NCBI GenBank assembly: GCA_937922235.1
Contig: CAKZVC010000012.1
Location: 62,001-126,000 of the forward strand
Origin: an uncultured Acidimicrobiales bacterium
GTDB taxonomy: Bacteria > Actinomycetota > Acidimicrobiia > Acidimicrobiales > SHLQ01
DNA: 64,000 nucleotides
Direction: 5' to 3'
Position numbers and translations under genes: made by a program. Shown here one piece after another: positions 24,586 through 33,147 of this stretch; within the stretch, counting starts at the first letter, position 1, and each line of letters begins with the position of its first letter. The notes below the pieces were generated by a model, which saw only the letters and a program-made list of their open reading frames with translations, made no database searches and was not told the DNA's origin.

Positions 24586-26178
24586 CTACGAACCGCTGGT
24601 GGCAGCCTCGACACGTTCCCGCACTGCTTTGCCCTGGGCATAGAAGCCGTGCTCGGCAATCTGCGAGTCGAGCGTCATGAGGAGACGTAAGTCGCTATCG
24701 GACTCAACACCGCTGAACACCACATCGAAGCCAATCGACGCGGAGCTTGCGTAGATGCCCTTCGCAATAGCGACCATGCGGGTCGCATCGCCATCGCTGA
24801 GTAGCGACGTATGTACTTTGACTCCGTCGAAGGAGAATGCGTGCAAGGTGCGCAGCGAGGCGAAGGACAGGCCGAAGTCGTCCAGCACGATCGACGCACC
24901 AGCTTCGCGAAGCATCTCCAAGTGGCGAACCACGATGCTTCCGCCGGTGCTCACTGAAGACTCGCTGACCTCGATGATCATCTTGCCCTCAGCACCACGA
25001 AGGCGCTCGACCATCCAGCCGATCGCTACAGAATCTCGAAGCGTTGAGCCAGAAATGTTGATGCCAGTTCGCATGCCTTGGTCGTTCTCGGTCAAGGCGT
25101 ATTCGAGAACAGCGCGCTCAACGTCGGCAACCCGGCCGATCAGCTCGGCGAGATCCATAAACTCCGACCGGTCGATGCTGCCGCGCTTGGGGTGTTCCCA
25201 AACAACGTGGGCTTCCACACCAACAATCTCGCCACCCGGCAGATGGACGATTGGTTCCATTGCCGTGGTGAGCTGATTCTGGGCAAGCGCTTCGACAAGC
25301 TCGGTTGCGAGCTGGCGACGGTCTTCGGTGCGGGCACGGATCGCTCCGTCATAAATGACGAGTTCGCTCGGGCCTTGCATCTTCGATGCCTGCAGCGCAG
25401 TATCGCCATTCGACAACGTGTCGTGGGCCTTCTCGCCCTTTGCCCGGGAGGCAATGCCGACACCGGCGGTGACACGAAGTTCGTTGGACTGAACAACGAT
25501 CGGGCGAGCAATGGCGGCCTGCAGCCGGACGGCGAGGCGCTGAGCGGTTTCGGTTGCCATGTTCGGGCAGTAGATGCCAAAGACATCTCCACCCAAGCGG
25601 CTCACGATGTCGCACGAGCGAAGCGTGTCGCGCAGACGGTCGGCGGTTTCAGCGATGACGATGTCGCCAACGGTGTGGCTCATCGTGTTGTTCACAACGC
25701 TCATGCCATCGAGACCAAGAACCATGATCGTGGCGTTGCTCGGGCCCGCAGCAAACTCGATGTCGAGGTAATCGGCAAAGGCGTCGCGATCGATCGTGTT
25801 TGTGAGCCGGTCCTTGGCTCCAGTCGGCGCCATCATCGGCGTTGGGGTGTCGTGCGACCGGCGGTCCTTGGCGATCAACGCGAGGTCGATTACACCAGCG
25901 AGCGAGCTGAGAGTGGCGACACGATCTGCATCCGCGTCGTCATCCCAGAGCACGTGCATCATGCAGCCCGAATGTGGGAGCTCGACCGATTGACCGCTCG
26001 CGAAGTCACGGATACCGCCAATGCGCGCCACTGAGCGGCCCGACTGTTCGATCTTTGCCGAAGAAAAGCCCAGCAAGGCTCCTGCATTCGTCAACACCGC
26101 ATCGAAGTCAGTCTCACCAAAGGGCTTGACCTGTTCGAGCAGAGAAGACCACGCCGCCGGCATCATCGTTTGACCCAT
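24586..26178 (-). CDS. Degenerate GGDEF-EAL protein (probable non-catalytic c-di-GMP-related regulator)
   Basis: A 530-residue protein: an N-terminal ~110-residue region of GAF-like character, then a GGDEF domain whose signature reads GGDVF (residue ~195) and an EAL domain whose signature reads EAH (~322). EAL catalytic positions are also altered: DDFGLSFASL in place of DDFGTGYSSL, KVHTS in place of KxDxS, and SGVES in place of EGVET. Both activities are therefore probably lost, and a receptor or scaffold role is inferred. Divergent from an intact REC-GGDEF-EAL protein, suggesting a functional pair. Convergent with amt2. Confidence 0.8.
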   Translation of the reverse strand: MGQTMMPAAWSSLLEQVKPFGETDFDAVLTNAGALLGFSSAKIEQSGRSVARIGGIRDFASGQSVELPHSGCMMHVLWDDDADADRVATLSSLAGVIDLALIAKDRRSHDTPTPMMAPTGAKDRLTNTIDRDAFADYLDIEFAAGPSNATIMVLGLDGMSVVNNTMSHTVGDIVIAETADRLRDTLRSCDIVSRLGGDVFGIYCPNMATETAQRLAVRLQAAIARPIVVQSNELRVTAGVGIASRAKGEKAHDTLSNGDTALQASKMQGPSELVIYDGAIRARTEDRRQLATELVEALAQNQLTTAMEPIVHLPGGEIVGVEAHVVWEHPKRGSIDRSEFMDLAELIGRVADVERAVLEYALTENDQGMRTGINISGSTLRDSVAIGWMVERLRGAEGKMIIEVSESSVSTGGSIVVRHLEMLREAGASIVLDDFGLSFASLRTLHAFSFDGVKVHTSLLSDGDATRMVAIAKGIYASSASIGFDVVFSGVESDSDLRLLMTLDSQIAEHGFYAQGKAVRERVEAATSGS

Positions 26179-26243
26179 GAAAATCGTTACCTTTCGAGTA
26201 CGTCAGAAGAAGTACCTAGGTCCATCGACCGCTACTGGTATCG

Positions 26244-26287
26244 GGTTAGGGGTCAAAAGACCTAACAGGCCAAAAGACCTATGAGGC
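26244..26287. promoter_or_regulatory. Repeat/palindrome in the divergent c-di-GMP gene spacer
   Basis: CAAAAGACCT occurs twice in a row at 17-bp spacing (26254 and 26271). The first copy lies within a hairpin GTTA-gg-GGTC-AAAA-GACC-TAAC. Its position between the divergent starts suggests an operator or a transcript 5' structure. The remainder of the 26179-26389 spacer has no clear feature. Confidence 0.35.
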
Positions 26288-26389
26288 CATGAACTGATGG
26301 CCGTCAATCGCCCTTTGCTAAAGCTGCCGAAATTGGCGTCGATAGAACACGGTTGGCGGGGCACATTGCTGCGCCATCGCAACCCGCTT

Positions 26390-28093
26390 ATGCCACCAAT
26401 TTCTGTACTCCTCATTGAAGACGACGAAGACGACTACTGCCTTGCGTGCGATCTTCTTGAATCGGTCACGACCCAGGACTACGAAGTCGAGTGGCGTGAC
26501 AATCACGCGAGCGGCTTAGAGGCGCTGCAATCCGGCCAGTTCGACGTGTGTCTGATCGACTACCGACTCGGCTCTCGTACCGGTGTCGAAGTCCTCCAAG
26601 ACAGTAAGGAAGCACTCCGACTTACCCCTGCCGTGCTGCTGACTGGCGAACATTCAACCGAGGTCGACGAGCTCGCAATGCTCGCAGGTGCGTCGGACTA
26701 CCTGGTGAAAGACGGGCTGACCGCCGACATGCTCGAGCGCACGATCCGCTACGCGCTGCAGCGCCGCGACTACGACGCCCGATTCGAGTACCTCGCCTTC
26801 CACGATCCGCTCACTGACCTTCCGAACCGGTCACTCTTTATCGATCGGGTGAGCCAAGCACTCGCTCGCCGAACCCGAACCGGAGAGACCGTAAGCGTCG
26901 TCTTCTTCGACGTCGACAACTTCAAGGACATCAACGACACGCTCGGACATGCGGCCGGGGACACGCTCCTCACGCAGGTTGCTCGACGTGTTGCCGGCGT
27001 CCTCCGAGACCACGACACCCTCGCTCGCCTCGGAGGAGATGAGTTCGCCGTGTGCCTCGAATCTCCTGACGGTATCTCGGTCGCGGAAGCGTTTGTTCGC
27101 CGAGCCCAAGAGGTTCTCAAGCCAACGTTCAACCTCGACGTCGGTCTCTCTGTTGAAGTTCATGCGAGCTTTGGTGTTGCCCATTCCGACCTTGCGGTGA
27201 ACGACTCAGCTGAGCTACTCCGCCACGCTGATATTGCGATGTACGACGCTAAACGCGAGGGCAAGAATCGGCTCTCGGTGTACGAGCAGTCGATGCATGA
27301 CAGCCTCCTGCGTCGTATCCAGCTCGAGAAAGACCTCCGCACGTCGCTCAAGAATGATCAGCTTGACGTGCACTTCCAGCCATTTGTCGACCTTGTGAGC
27401 GGCGATGTGCTCGGTGTCGAAGCGCTCGCTCGATGGAACCATCCGATTCTCGGACGTCAGTCTCCAGCAGAATTCATCGCGATTGCCGAACAAGCCGGCT
27501 CGATCATCGACCTCGGTTCGTACGTCCTGCGTGAATCGGCCCGAACTGTGCAGCGGTGGATACACGAGTTCGACTACTCCGGCTTTGTCAGCGTCAACGT
27601 GTCTCCTCGCCAGATCACCGACTCGGCATTTGTCTCGACCCTCAACGCCATTCTGAATTCCACCGGCCTCGATCCGGAGCGATTGGTTATCGAATTCACC
27701 GAATCGGTTATGACCGGCGACGTCAGCCATGTCATCTCGGTCCTCGAGAAAGTCGCAGAGCTCGGTGTGGGTATCGCCCTCGACGACTTTGGCACGGGCT
27801 ACTCATCGCTGAGCAACGTCCACCAGCTACCAATCACGATCATCAAGGTCGACCGGTCGTTCGTAAACCGGATTGACGAGCGCAAGGGACGCTCGATGCT
27901 GGCGACCATCGCCACCATGGCGCAGAGCCTCGAAGTCATGACGATTGCTGAGGGAATCGAAGACAAGGGCCAACAAGAGGCGCTTATCGGCCTTGGCTAT
28001 CACGTTGGTCAGGGTTACCTGTTCGATCGAGCCCAACCTGCAGATGTCGCCGCCGCTTTTGTCAAAGGCCGAAACCTGCGTTCTGCGGCCTAG
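26390..28093 (+). CDS. Response regulator with active-looking GGDEF and EAL domains
   Basis: About 567 residues from ATG 26390 (MPPISVLLIEDDEDD); an upstream ATG at 26297 would add 31 residues. The receiver domain (1-125) has the acidic pair EDDEDD, phospho-acceptor Asp in CLIDYRLGS, Thr in LLTGE and Lys in YLVKDG. The GGDEF domain has intact GGDEF (~214), and the EAL domain has EALARW (~343), NVSP, EFTES, DDFGTGYSSL and KVDRSF. It could make and/or degrade cyclic di-GMP under phosphorelay control; the sensor kinase is not adjacent. It ends in a hairpin plus T4. Confidence 0.9.
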   Translation: MPPISVLLIEDDEDDYCLACDLLESVTTQDYEVEWRDNHASGLEALQSGQFDVCLIDYRLGSRTGVEVLQDSKEALRLTPAVLLTGEHSTEVDELAMLAGASDYLVKDGLTADMLERTIRYALQRRDYDARFEYLAFHDPLTDLPNRSLFIDRVSQALARRTRTGETVSVVFFDVDNFKDINDTLGHAAGDTLLTQVARRVAGVLRDHDTLARLGGDEFAVCLESPDGISVAEAFVRRAQEVLKPTFNLDVGLSVEVHASFGVAHSDLAVNDSAELLRHADIAMYDAKREGKNRLSVYEQSMHDSLLRRIQLEKDLRTSLKNDQLDVHFQPFVDLVSGDVLGVEALARWNHPILGRQSPAEFIAIAEQAGSIIDLGSYVLRESARTVQRWIHEFDYSGFVSVNVSPRQITDSAFVSTLNAILNSTGLDPERLVIEFTESVMTGDVSHVISVLEKVAELGVGIALDDFGTGYSSLSNVHQLPITIIKVDRSFVNRIDERKGRSMLATIATMAQSLEVMTIAEGIEDKGQQEALIGLGYHVGQGYLFDRAQPADVAAAFVKGRNLRSAA

Positions 28094-28094
28094 A

Positions 28095-28127
28095 CAGGCC
28101 ATTTTCGTAGTTCGTAGGCCCTGTTTT
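28095..28127 (+). terminator. Rho-independent-like terminator
   Basis: CAGGCC (28095-28100) pairs with GGCC(C)TG (28117-28123, one bulge) and is followed by TTTT, directly after the stop codon of the REC-GGDEF-EAL gene. The spacer from here to 28308 shows no further clear feature. Confidence 0.55.
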
Positions 28128-28308
28128 ACAGGTGTCACACGGCGATGACGGTGAAATCGGCGCCGATATCTCTATGGTGGACGATTGGATATCCGCTGAG
28201 CTCTCGATTGCCCGTACGCATCTGAGCTCAGAACCGTCGGGCGCCGCGCTCGTCTTTGCACAACCGCAGACGTAGACGCATCGGACCCATTGACCGAAGG
28301 AGCATCGA

Positions 28309-28629
28309 ATGGCAAAGCAACGCACTACTTTCGCGAAACTGCAGCGTGAACGCGCAAAGGCAGCGAAGAAGGCAGAGAAGCAGGCCGCACGAATCAACGG
28401 AGGCAAGCCTGCTCCAGAGCCTGAGGTTGAAGAGGTCGCTCCTGAGGTCGCCGAACTCGATCTTGAGTCGATGACGACGGTCGAGCGTCTCTTCGCTGGC
28501 AAGGGGCGCCTTTCGGCACCTGAGCTCATGGCGATGACCGAGAAGATCCAGCGCATGCATCAGCGTGGAGAGCTTGACGATGACGAGCTCGAAGATGCAA
28601 AGCTCGAGCTCCTCGAGCGCATCGAATAA
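28309..28629 (+). CDS. Small charged helical protein, unknown
   Basis: A 106-residue protein not recognised. The N-terminal ~35 residues are strongly basic and helical (KLQRERAKAAKKAEKQAAR), a Pro/Glu linker follows, and the C-terminal half is an acidic helical hairpin (SAPELMAMTEKIQRMHQRGE) with a SHOCT-like spacing of Leu and Asp. The start MAKQRTTFAK follows GAAGGAG. It may be a nucleic-acid-associated or adaptor protein; this is a guess from composition. Convergent with the thioesterase at 28634. Confidence 0.6.
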   Translation: MAKQRTTFAKLQRERAKAAKKAEKQAARINGGKPAPEPEVEEVAPEVAELDLESMTTVERLFAGKGRLSAPELMAMTEKIQRMHQRGELDDDELEDAKLELLERIE

Positions 28630-28633
28630 GCAG

Positions 28634-29491
28634 CTACAAACCGGTTGAATAGCCCAGGAGGCTTTGCGTAGCTACGCCTACCAGGCCGCTCGTATCGCCG
28701 AGCATCGTGATGCCAAGGCCTGTCCCGGCGCCTACGTGAGTGGTGGCGTCGAGCGAGACCCACTCGCCCTTGTGCGAACGAATCAGGTTGATCGTGAGGT
28801 TTGCGTTGATGAGGCCGACGGGTGACGTCGCGCCGTAGACCGCCGAGATGCCCGACCCGAAGTCTGCCGCTGCTGCTATCCGTTGCAACCCAGACGTTGG
28901 TTCGCCGGCGATCAGTGGCAACCGGAGGCGCATCCAGTCGACAGCTGGTCCGGGTGTTCGAAACGAACCTTCAGTAAATCGATGCTCCACCGCATTGCGG
29001 TGATATGTCGTGACGTCGCCGCTGGCCCATCGTGGCGGGTCGACGGTGGCATCGGCCGTCGGAGGCTCCGTTGCTGGGGTGGTGTGAGCGACAAAGTCGG
29101 GCGTGGTTAGCTCGGACTCACGCAGCACCGTTGCCGTTACTCGGGCAACCGTCTCGCCATCATCAGTCAGTTCAGCGATGATTCGGCCAACTCGTCCGCT
29201 CACACGGGTGCGCTCGACGACTGGCCGTAGCGGCCGCAGCCGAACAGGCCGCAGGAGTTCGATATGCAGTTGAGCAAGGAACTCACCATCCTCAACGTGC
29301 GGTTCGCAGAGTGAAGCGAGAAGCGCCGATGGCGGGCCGCCATGTTGGGCATCAGCGCGCCAGGGTCCGCGCGTGAACTCGCTCGGCACGTATTGGCCCT
29401 CGTCGAGGGTGTACAGGCCAGGCGGCGGGACCTGATCTGATGTCCCTGGGGTAGATGTCATTTGGTTAGATGTCATTGAGTTAGAGGTCAT
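28634..29491 (-). CDS. Thioesterase-family protein (TesB-like)
   Basis: A 285-residue double-hotdog protein: RGPWRADAQHGGPPSALLASL and LHIELLRPVRLRPL in the first half, WMRLRLPLIAGEPTSGLQRIAAAADFGSG in the second. The predicted role is acyl-CoA hydrolysis. The ATG overlaps the stop of the upstream GHMP kinase (ATGA). The N-terminus MTSNSMTSNQMTSTPG is encoded by three near-identical 15-bp repeats, each carrying its own in-frame ATG, so initiation at any of three sites is possible. Confidence 0.78.
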   Translation of the reverse strand: MTSNSMTSNQMTSTPGTSDQVPPPGLYTLDEGQYVPSEFTRGPWRADAQHGGPPSALLASLCEPHVEDGEFLAQLHIELLRPVRLRPLRPVVERTRVSGRVGRIIAELTDDGETVARVTATVLRESELTTPDFVAHTTPATEPPTADATVDPPRWASGDVTTYHRNAVEHRFTEGSFRTPGPAVDWMRLRLPLIAGEPTSGLQRIAAAADFGSGISAVYGATSPVGLINANLTINLIRSHKGEWVSLDATTHVGAGTGLGITMLGDTSGLVGVATQSLLGYSTGL

Positions 29492-30351
29492 TGAGCGTCC
29501 CAGTGGATCACGCCGTATCCGGCTGCTGCCAGGCCGTCGAGTAGAGGCTGCCCCTCCTTGGGCAGTACCCCAACGATCGCGCCACCACTGCCGGCGAAGT
29601 TTGCTGATGCACCGAGCGCCTGCGCCGTCACGATCATCTCGAGCTGGGCAGGCGCAATGTGCATGATGGACCGCCGGATGTCGAACGTTGAGTTGATTGC
29701 GTCCTTGAGCGTATGGACATCACGGTTCGCAAAGCTTGCGGCGGCTTGTCGGCCAAGCTCGGCAAGCTGTCGCATCTCTGGGTCCTGTGGCGATCGGGCA
29801 CTGCGTAGCCCCGTGTGAGCCTCACCGCTTGATTCTGCGGCGGCCTCCGACCACGCTAGGTACATCGGGATGGGCGGGTTGGTGGCCATGTCGATCGCTT
29901 CAACTCGTCGAGGTTCAGCGCATTCGACGAGCGCGGAGAAGCCATGGCTCTGGATCAGCTGGTCTTGCCATCCGCCGGCAATTCCGAGGTCGACGCGTTC
30001 GATCGTGTGGGCGAGCTCTGCCACGTCCATATCGGTGAGGCCAGCGGAGGTGTACTCGTCAAGGGCACGGAGCGCAGCGATCACGATGGCGCTCGAACCA
30101 GCGAGCCCAACCGACCGAGGGATGGTTGTGTCGATCTCGATGCTGATGCCATCGACCTGGCGAACATCCGCGGCGAATCGGTTTCGGGTCGCCACCACCA
30201 ATGGCAGCGGCACGTGCTCCGCGCCATCAGCGGCGACCACGGTGGCCGTTGCGGAAAACATCGGGAGGATCAGCGAGCAGACAGCACCGTCGAAACCGTC
30301 CGACGGGTTACCAGCGATCGCCGCCCGTGAGCTGACCGATACGGAGGTCAC
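29488..30351 (-). CDS. GHMP-family sugar kinase (glucuronokinase-like)
   Basis: A 287-residue GHMP kinase. An N-terminal GNPSDGFDGAV replaces the usual lid region, the ATP-binding motif 2 is PRSVGLAGSSAIVIAALRAL and motif 3 is ANFAGSGGAIVGVL. The NPSDGF segment is typical of the glucuronokinase-like subgroup, which makes sugar-1-phosphates. Substrate unproven. It starts an operon with the thioesterase and is preceded closely by the Dabb gene on the same strand. Confidence 0.75.
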   Translation of the reverse strand: MTSVSVSSRAAIAGNPSDGFDGAVCSLILPMFSATATVVAADGAEHVPLPLVVATRNRFAADVRQVDGISIEIDTTIPRSVGLAGSSAIVIAALRALDEYTSAGLTDMDVAELAHTIERVDLGIAGGWQDQLIQSHGFSALVECAEPRRVEAIDMATNPPIPMYLAWSEAAAESSGEAHTGLRSARSPQDPEMRQLAELGRQAAASFANRDVHTLKDAINSTFDIRRSIMHIAPAQLEMIVTAQALGASANFAGSGGAIVGVLPKEGQPLLDGLAAAGYGVIHWDAQ

Positions 30352-30364
30352 TCAGGAAGCCGTA

Positions 30365-30664
30365 TCACTCTGGAAGAACGTGTTGAACCGCAGCGCGTTC
30401 TGCCAGGAACGGTTTGATGCGTTCTTGGATGACAGCGACGTGATCAGCATTTGTCGCATAGGCCTGGTAGCCAGCCTCGTCGTCGAAGTCACCAACGACG
30501 ACGAGGTCGAAGTTGCCTTCGGCCAGTCCGGCATCGCGCCCAATCGTGTAGGACCGGATCTCGGGGATCAGCTCGGGGAGCGTTTCGAGTCCGTCAACAA
30601 TGGCGGCCGCATCGGCCTCCGTTGCTTCGGCACTCAGGCGAATCATGACGACGTGGCGCAACAT
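30365..30664 (-). CDS. Dabb-domain (stress-responsive alpha/beta barrel) protein
   Basis: A 99-residue ferredoxin-like protein: MLRHVVMIRLSAEATEAD at the start, LPELIPEIRSYTIGRD, DLVVVGDFDDEAGYQAYATNADH, then AERAAVQHVLPE. This is the complete Dabb fold, usually dimeric. Members range from stress proteins to small cyclases; no specific function can be given. It sits 13 bp upstream of the GHMP kinase start, so it is likely in the same transcript. Confidence 0.8.
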   Translation of the reverse strand: MLRHVVMIRLSAEATEADAAAIVDGLETLPELIPEIRSYTIGRDAGLAEGNFDLVVVGDFDDEAGYQAYATNADHVAVIQERIKPFLAERAAVQHVLPE

Positions 30665-30702
30665 GGCCTCACCCTAGCGATCGAGCAATCGCAACGAGAA
30701 CG

Positions 30703-30890
30703 CACACGAAAAAGAAAGCGGCCCGCTCCACGGCGGCGGAACCAGGAGCGGGCCTCGTTGAAACGGAGGTGGCGGAACCCCCATGAATGTTTCAACGATT
30801 CCAGCGTCGAGACGGCGGGTCACGACGGCGATCTAGATGTGGTATCGGTAGAGCTGCACACGTTCCACAGAGGCGTTCAGCTCAACGTAT
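30703..30890 (-). ncRNA. Candidate small RNA or long structured 3' UTR with two hairpins and terminator
   Basis: The 349-bp spacer 30665-31013 has no gene. Read on the minus strand, hairpin 1 pairs GTTTCAACG's complement with its partner 30756-30764 (9 bp; arms 30789-30797 and 30756-30764). Hairpin 2 has a perfect 10-bp stem GGCCCGCTCC/GGAGCGGGCC (30745-30754 with 30720-30729) followed by GCTTTCTTTTTC, a good rho-independent terminator. Both loops contain GGTTCCGCC. A weak TTGTCA-n17-AATACG promoter-like sequence lies near 30890-30920. It could instead be the 3' end of the 31014-31442 transcript. The 5' end is a guess. Confidence 0.4.
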
Positions 30891-31013
30891 TACCGACCGG
30901 TAGCTTATTGACAAGTGTGTAATCCACCAACGAAAACCACTGTGGGTCGCGTCACGCTAAGTGGACATGAATTCCAGAGTAACGCGCGTTATCGAGGAAG
31001 GCTAGGTCGACGA

Positions 31014-31442
31014 TTAGTACTGGTCGTCGCGAATCGGCTGTAGCGCCATTCGCGGAGCCGACATCAGCGGACTGATCTGTGGAGCGGTCGACATGACCAT
31101 CGGCGAGGCGAGCAGCGTCGATTGTGACGACCGCTCAACCCCAACAACCGCAACGGCGTAGGCGAGAAACAGGCAGTCGATGATGCCGTGGAGCAGCCAC
31201 AGGGCCGACCAGGTCTGCGCACCGACAAATGAGGCGACGGCGAGTCCGCCTAGGGCAAAGAGCAGATCGCGACGACGCTGGTGCGCCATGGTCGAAGTGC
31301 GTGGCATTCCCCAACGACCACCCGAACCGCGTCCGACAGGGCCCATCGAGAAGCCGTAGTTTGCCGCCACGCGGTCGCGGCCCCACGCCCACAACCATCC
31401 TGCCCAACCGAGCGCGAGAACAAGAATGGCAAGGAACAACAT
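31014..31442 (-). CDS. Small membrane protein, unknown
   Basis: A 142-residue protein not recognised. It has an N-terminal transmembrane helix (LFLAILVLALGWAGWLWAW), a basic Gly/Arg/Ser-rich cytoplasmic loop (~35-58), two further helices (LLFALGGLAVASFVGAQ and LLHGIIDCLFLAYAVAVV) and a Ser/Met/Pro-rich C-terminal tail of ~35 residues. No partner is suggested by the context. Confidence 0.6.
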   Translation of the reverse strand: MLFLAILVLALGWAGWLWAWGRDRVAANYGFSMGPVGRGSGGRWGMPRTSTMAHQRRRDLLFALGGLAVASFVGAQTWSALWLLHGIIDCLFLAYAVAVVGVERSSQSTLLASPMVMSTAPQISPLMSAPRMALQPIRDDQY

Positions 31443-31516
31443 GTAGTGCAGGGCTTTTCTGTTGACGAGAATGAACGTCGAGACATTACTGCCCCAATGT
31501 TGGTAGGTCGTGGACC

Positions 31517-32017
31517 TCAGTCAGTTCCGTCCGCTGGAGCAGGACGGTGATAGGCCCCGCTTTTTCCGCCAGTCTTCTCCCACAAGGCAACCTCGGAAAT
31601 CGTCATCGATTTGTCGAGCGATTTACACATGTCGTAGATCGTCAACGCCGCAACAGAACACGCGGTGAGCGCCTCCATTTCAACGCCGGTCAACCCAAAG
31701 GTCTCGACCGACGCCTCGATGTCGATGTGCTCGTCACCGAGCTCAAAGTTCACGTTTACCGCACCGATGAGCAGCGGGTGACAGAGCGGAATCAAATCGG
31801 AGGTCTTCTTCGCAGCCTGGATACCGGCGACCCGGGCCACGCTCAGCACGTCACCCTTGGCAATGGCACCGCGAGCTACCGCTGATGCCGTATCGGGCGT
31901 CATGTCAACCCGTCCCCTGGCGATCGCTCGCCGGTGCGTTGGCTCTTTCTTGGTGACATCGACCATTCGGGCTCGCCCTTGCGGGTCGAGGTGCGTGAAG
32001 TCGTCATGCGCCGACAT
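31517..32017 (-). CDS. moaC: Cyclic pyranopterin monophosphate synthase
   Basis: A 166-residue MoaC. The ATG is set by GGAGG five bases upstream, a sequence that overlaps the end of moaA. Family blocks: [38 protein letters not shown] and CKSLDKSM, covering the active-site Lys and His residues. It works with MoaA in the first step of molybdenum cofactor synthesis, turning the GTP-derived cyclic intermediate into cPMP. Tightly coupled to moaA. Confidence 0.93.
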   Translation of the reverse strand: MSAHDDFTHLDPQGRARMVDVTKKEPTHRRAIARGRVDMTPDTASAVARGAIAKGDVLSVARVAGIQAAKKTSDLIPLCHPLLIGAVNVNFELGDEHIDIEASVETFGLTGVEMEALTACSVAALTIYDMCKSLDKSMTISEVALWEKTGGKSGAYHRPAPADGTD

Positions 32018-32018
32018 G

Positions 32019-32996
32019 TCAGCCTCCAATTTGGCTCATGTTTCGCTTCGGTCGAATGAAGTGAACCGTATCGATTCCGTGGCCAGCCCACTTGTCGTGC
32101 ACCGCGCCCTCGATAATCTGCGCAAGTTCGTCATCTGACGCTCCCCCGCGCATGGCGTCGCGCAGGTTGTAGTCGGTGACGGCGAACAGACAATTGCGGA
32201 ACTGCCCATCAGCGGTAAGGCGAATGCGATCGCACGTATCGCAGAATTTCTCGGTGACAGTGGCGATGATTCCGATCTCGCCCTCACCGTCGGTGTAGCG
32301 GTAACGGGTTGCGGGCGCTGATGTGCGTTCGACCGGTTCGATCGGGAAGACCTCGTTGATCTCCTCCATGATGCGCTTGAGCGGTACGACGCGCTCGGGT
32401 CCCCACTTCTCATCGGCGTCGAGTGGCATGAACTCGATAAAGCGAACAATCACACCCTTCTCACGACCGAAGCGAGCAAAGTCGACAATCTCGTCGTCGT
32501 TGATGCCGTTCATGAGTACGACGTTGATCTTGACCGGATCGAAGCCTGCGTCGATCGCTGCGTCGATTCCCTGCAGAACCCGGTCGAGATCGTCCCGGCG
32601 AGTGAGCTCGAGGAAACGATCACGATGGAGTGAATCGAGCGAGATGTTCAGACGGCGAAGGCCAGCGTCGCGCAGATCGTTTGCGACGAGCGGCAGCGAC
32701 ACGCCGTTGGTCGTCATAGCCAGGTCGACATCGAGGGCGGCCAGCTTCTTCACGAGGCGGCTGAGGTGCGCTCGAACCGTTGGCTCGCCGCCGGTAAGGC
32801 GAATGCTGTCGACTCCGTAACGCTCAACAGCAAGGCGAGCAATGCGCTCGATCTCTTCGAACGAAAGAAGACCTTCACGCGGCATCCAGACCATGCCCTC
32901 TTCGGTCATGCAGTACTGGCAGCGAAAATTGCAGCGATCGGTGACTGCGATTCGCAAGTCACGATGCACACGCCCAAACGTGTCGACAAGTTCCAT
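32019..32996 (-). CDS. moaA: GTP 3',8-cyclase (radical SAM)
   Basis: A 325-residue MoaA. The radical-SAM cluster cysteines are CNFRCQYC near residue 22, the SAM-binding motif is LTGGEPTVR, and the second 4Fe-4S cluster motif is [10 protein letters not shown] with a distal Cys in FRNCLF. The C-terminal di-glycine (MSQIGG), needed for function in MoaA, is present. It starts at MELVDTFGR and is the first gene of the moaA-moaC operon. Confidence 0.95.
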   Translation of the reverse strand: MELVDTFGRVHRDLRIAVTDRCNFRCQYCMTEEGMVWMPREGLLSFEEIERIARLAVERYGVDSIRLTGGEPTVRAHLSRLVKKLAALDVDLAMTTNGVSLPLVANDLRDAGLRRLNISLDSLHRDRFLELTRRDDLDRVLQGIDAAIDAGFDPVKINVVLMNGINDDEIVDFARFGREKGVIVRFIEFMPLDADEKWGPERVVPLKRIMEEINEVFPIEPVERTSAPATRYRYTDGEGEIGIIATVTEKFCDTCDRIRLTADGQFRNCLFAVTDYNLRDAMRGGASDDELAQIIEGAVHDKWAGHGIDTVHFIRPKRNMSQIGG

Positions 32997-33057
32997 CCAC
33001 CAAGACTACGACCCAACAACCCAAAGCGGAAAGCCCTGACACACCCCACCACTACTC

Positions 33058-33102
33058 TCGAATTTTGATTGCTGATGGGCCTTAGCCGCCCACCATCGAT
33101 CA
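33058..33102. repeat. Left boundary repeat of the AbiEi/DUF559 gene
   Basis: TCGAATTTTGAT (33058-33069) is the left arm of a 12-bp inverted repeat whose right arm is at 34081-34092. A 27-bp segment beginning TGGGCCTTAGCC (33076-33102) is repeated perfectly and directly at 34058-34084. The direct repeat carries a small hairpin (TGGGC/GCCCA). Confidence 0.85.
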
Positions 33103-33147
33103 CAGATCACTTCCCTCACATCCAACGGACCCAAATCGAGGGAAAAC

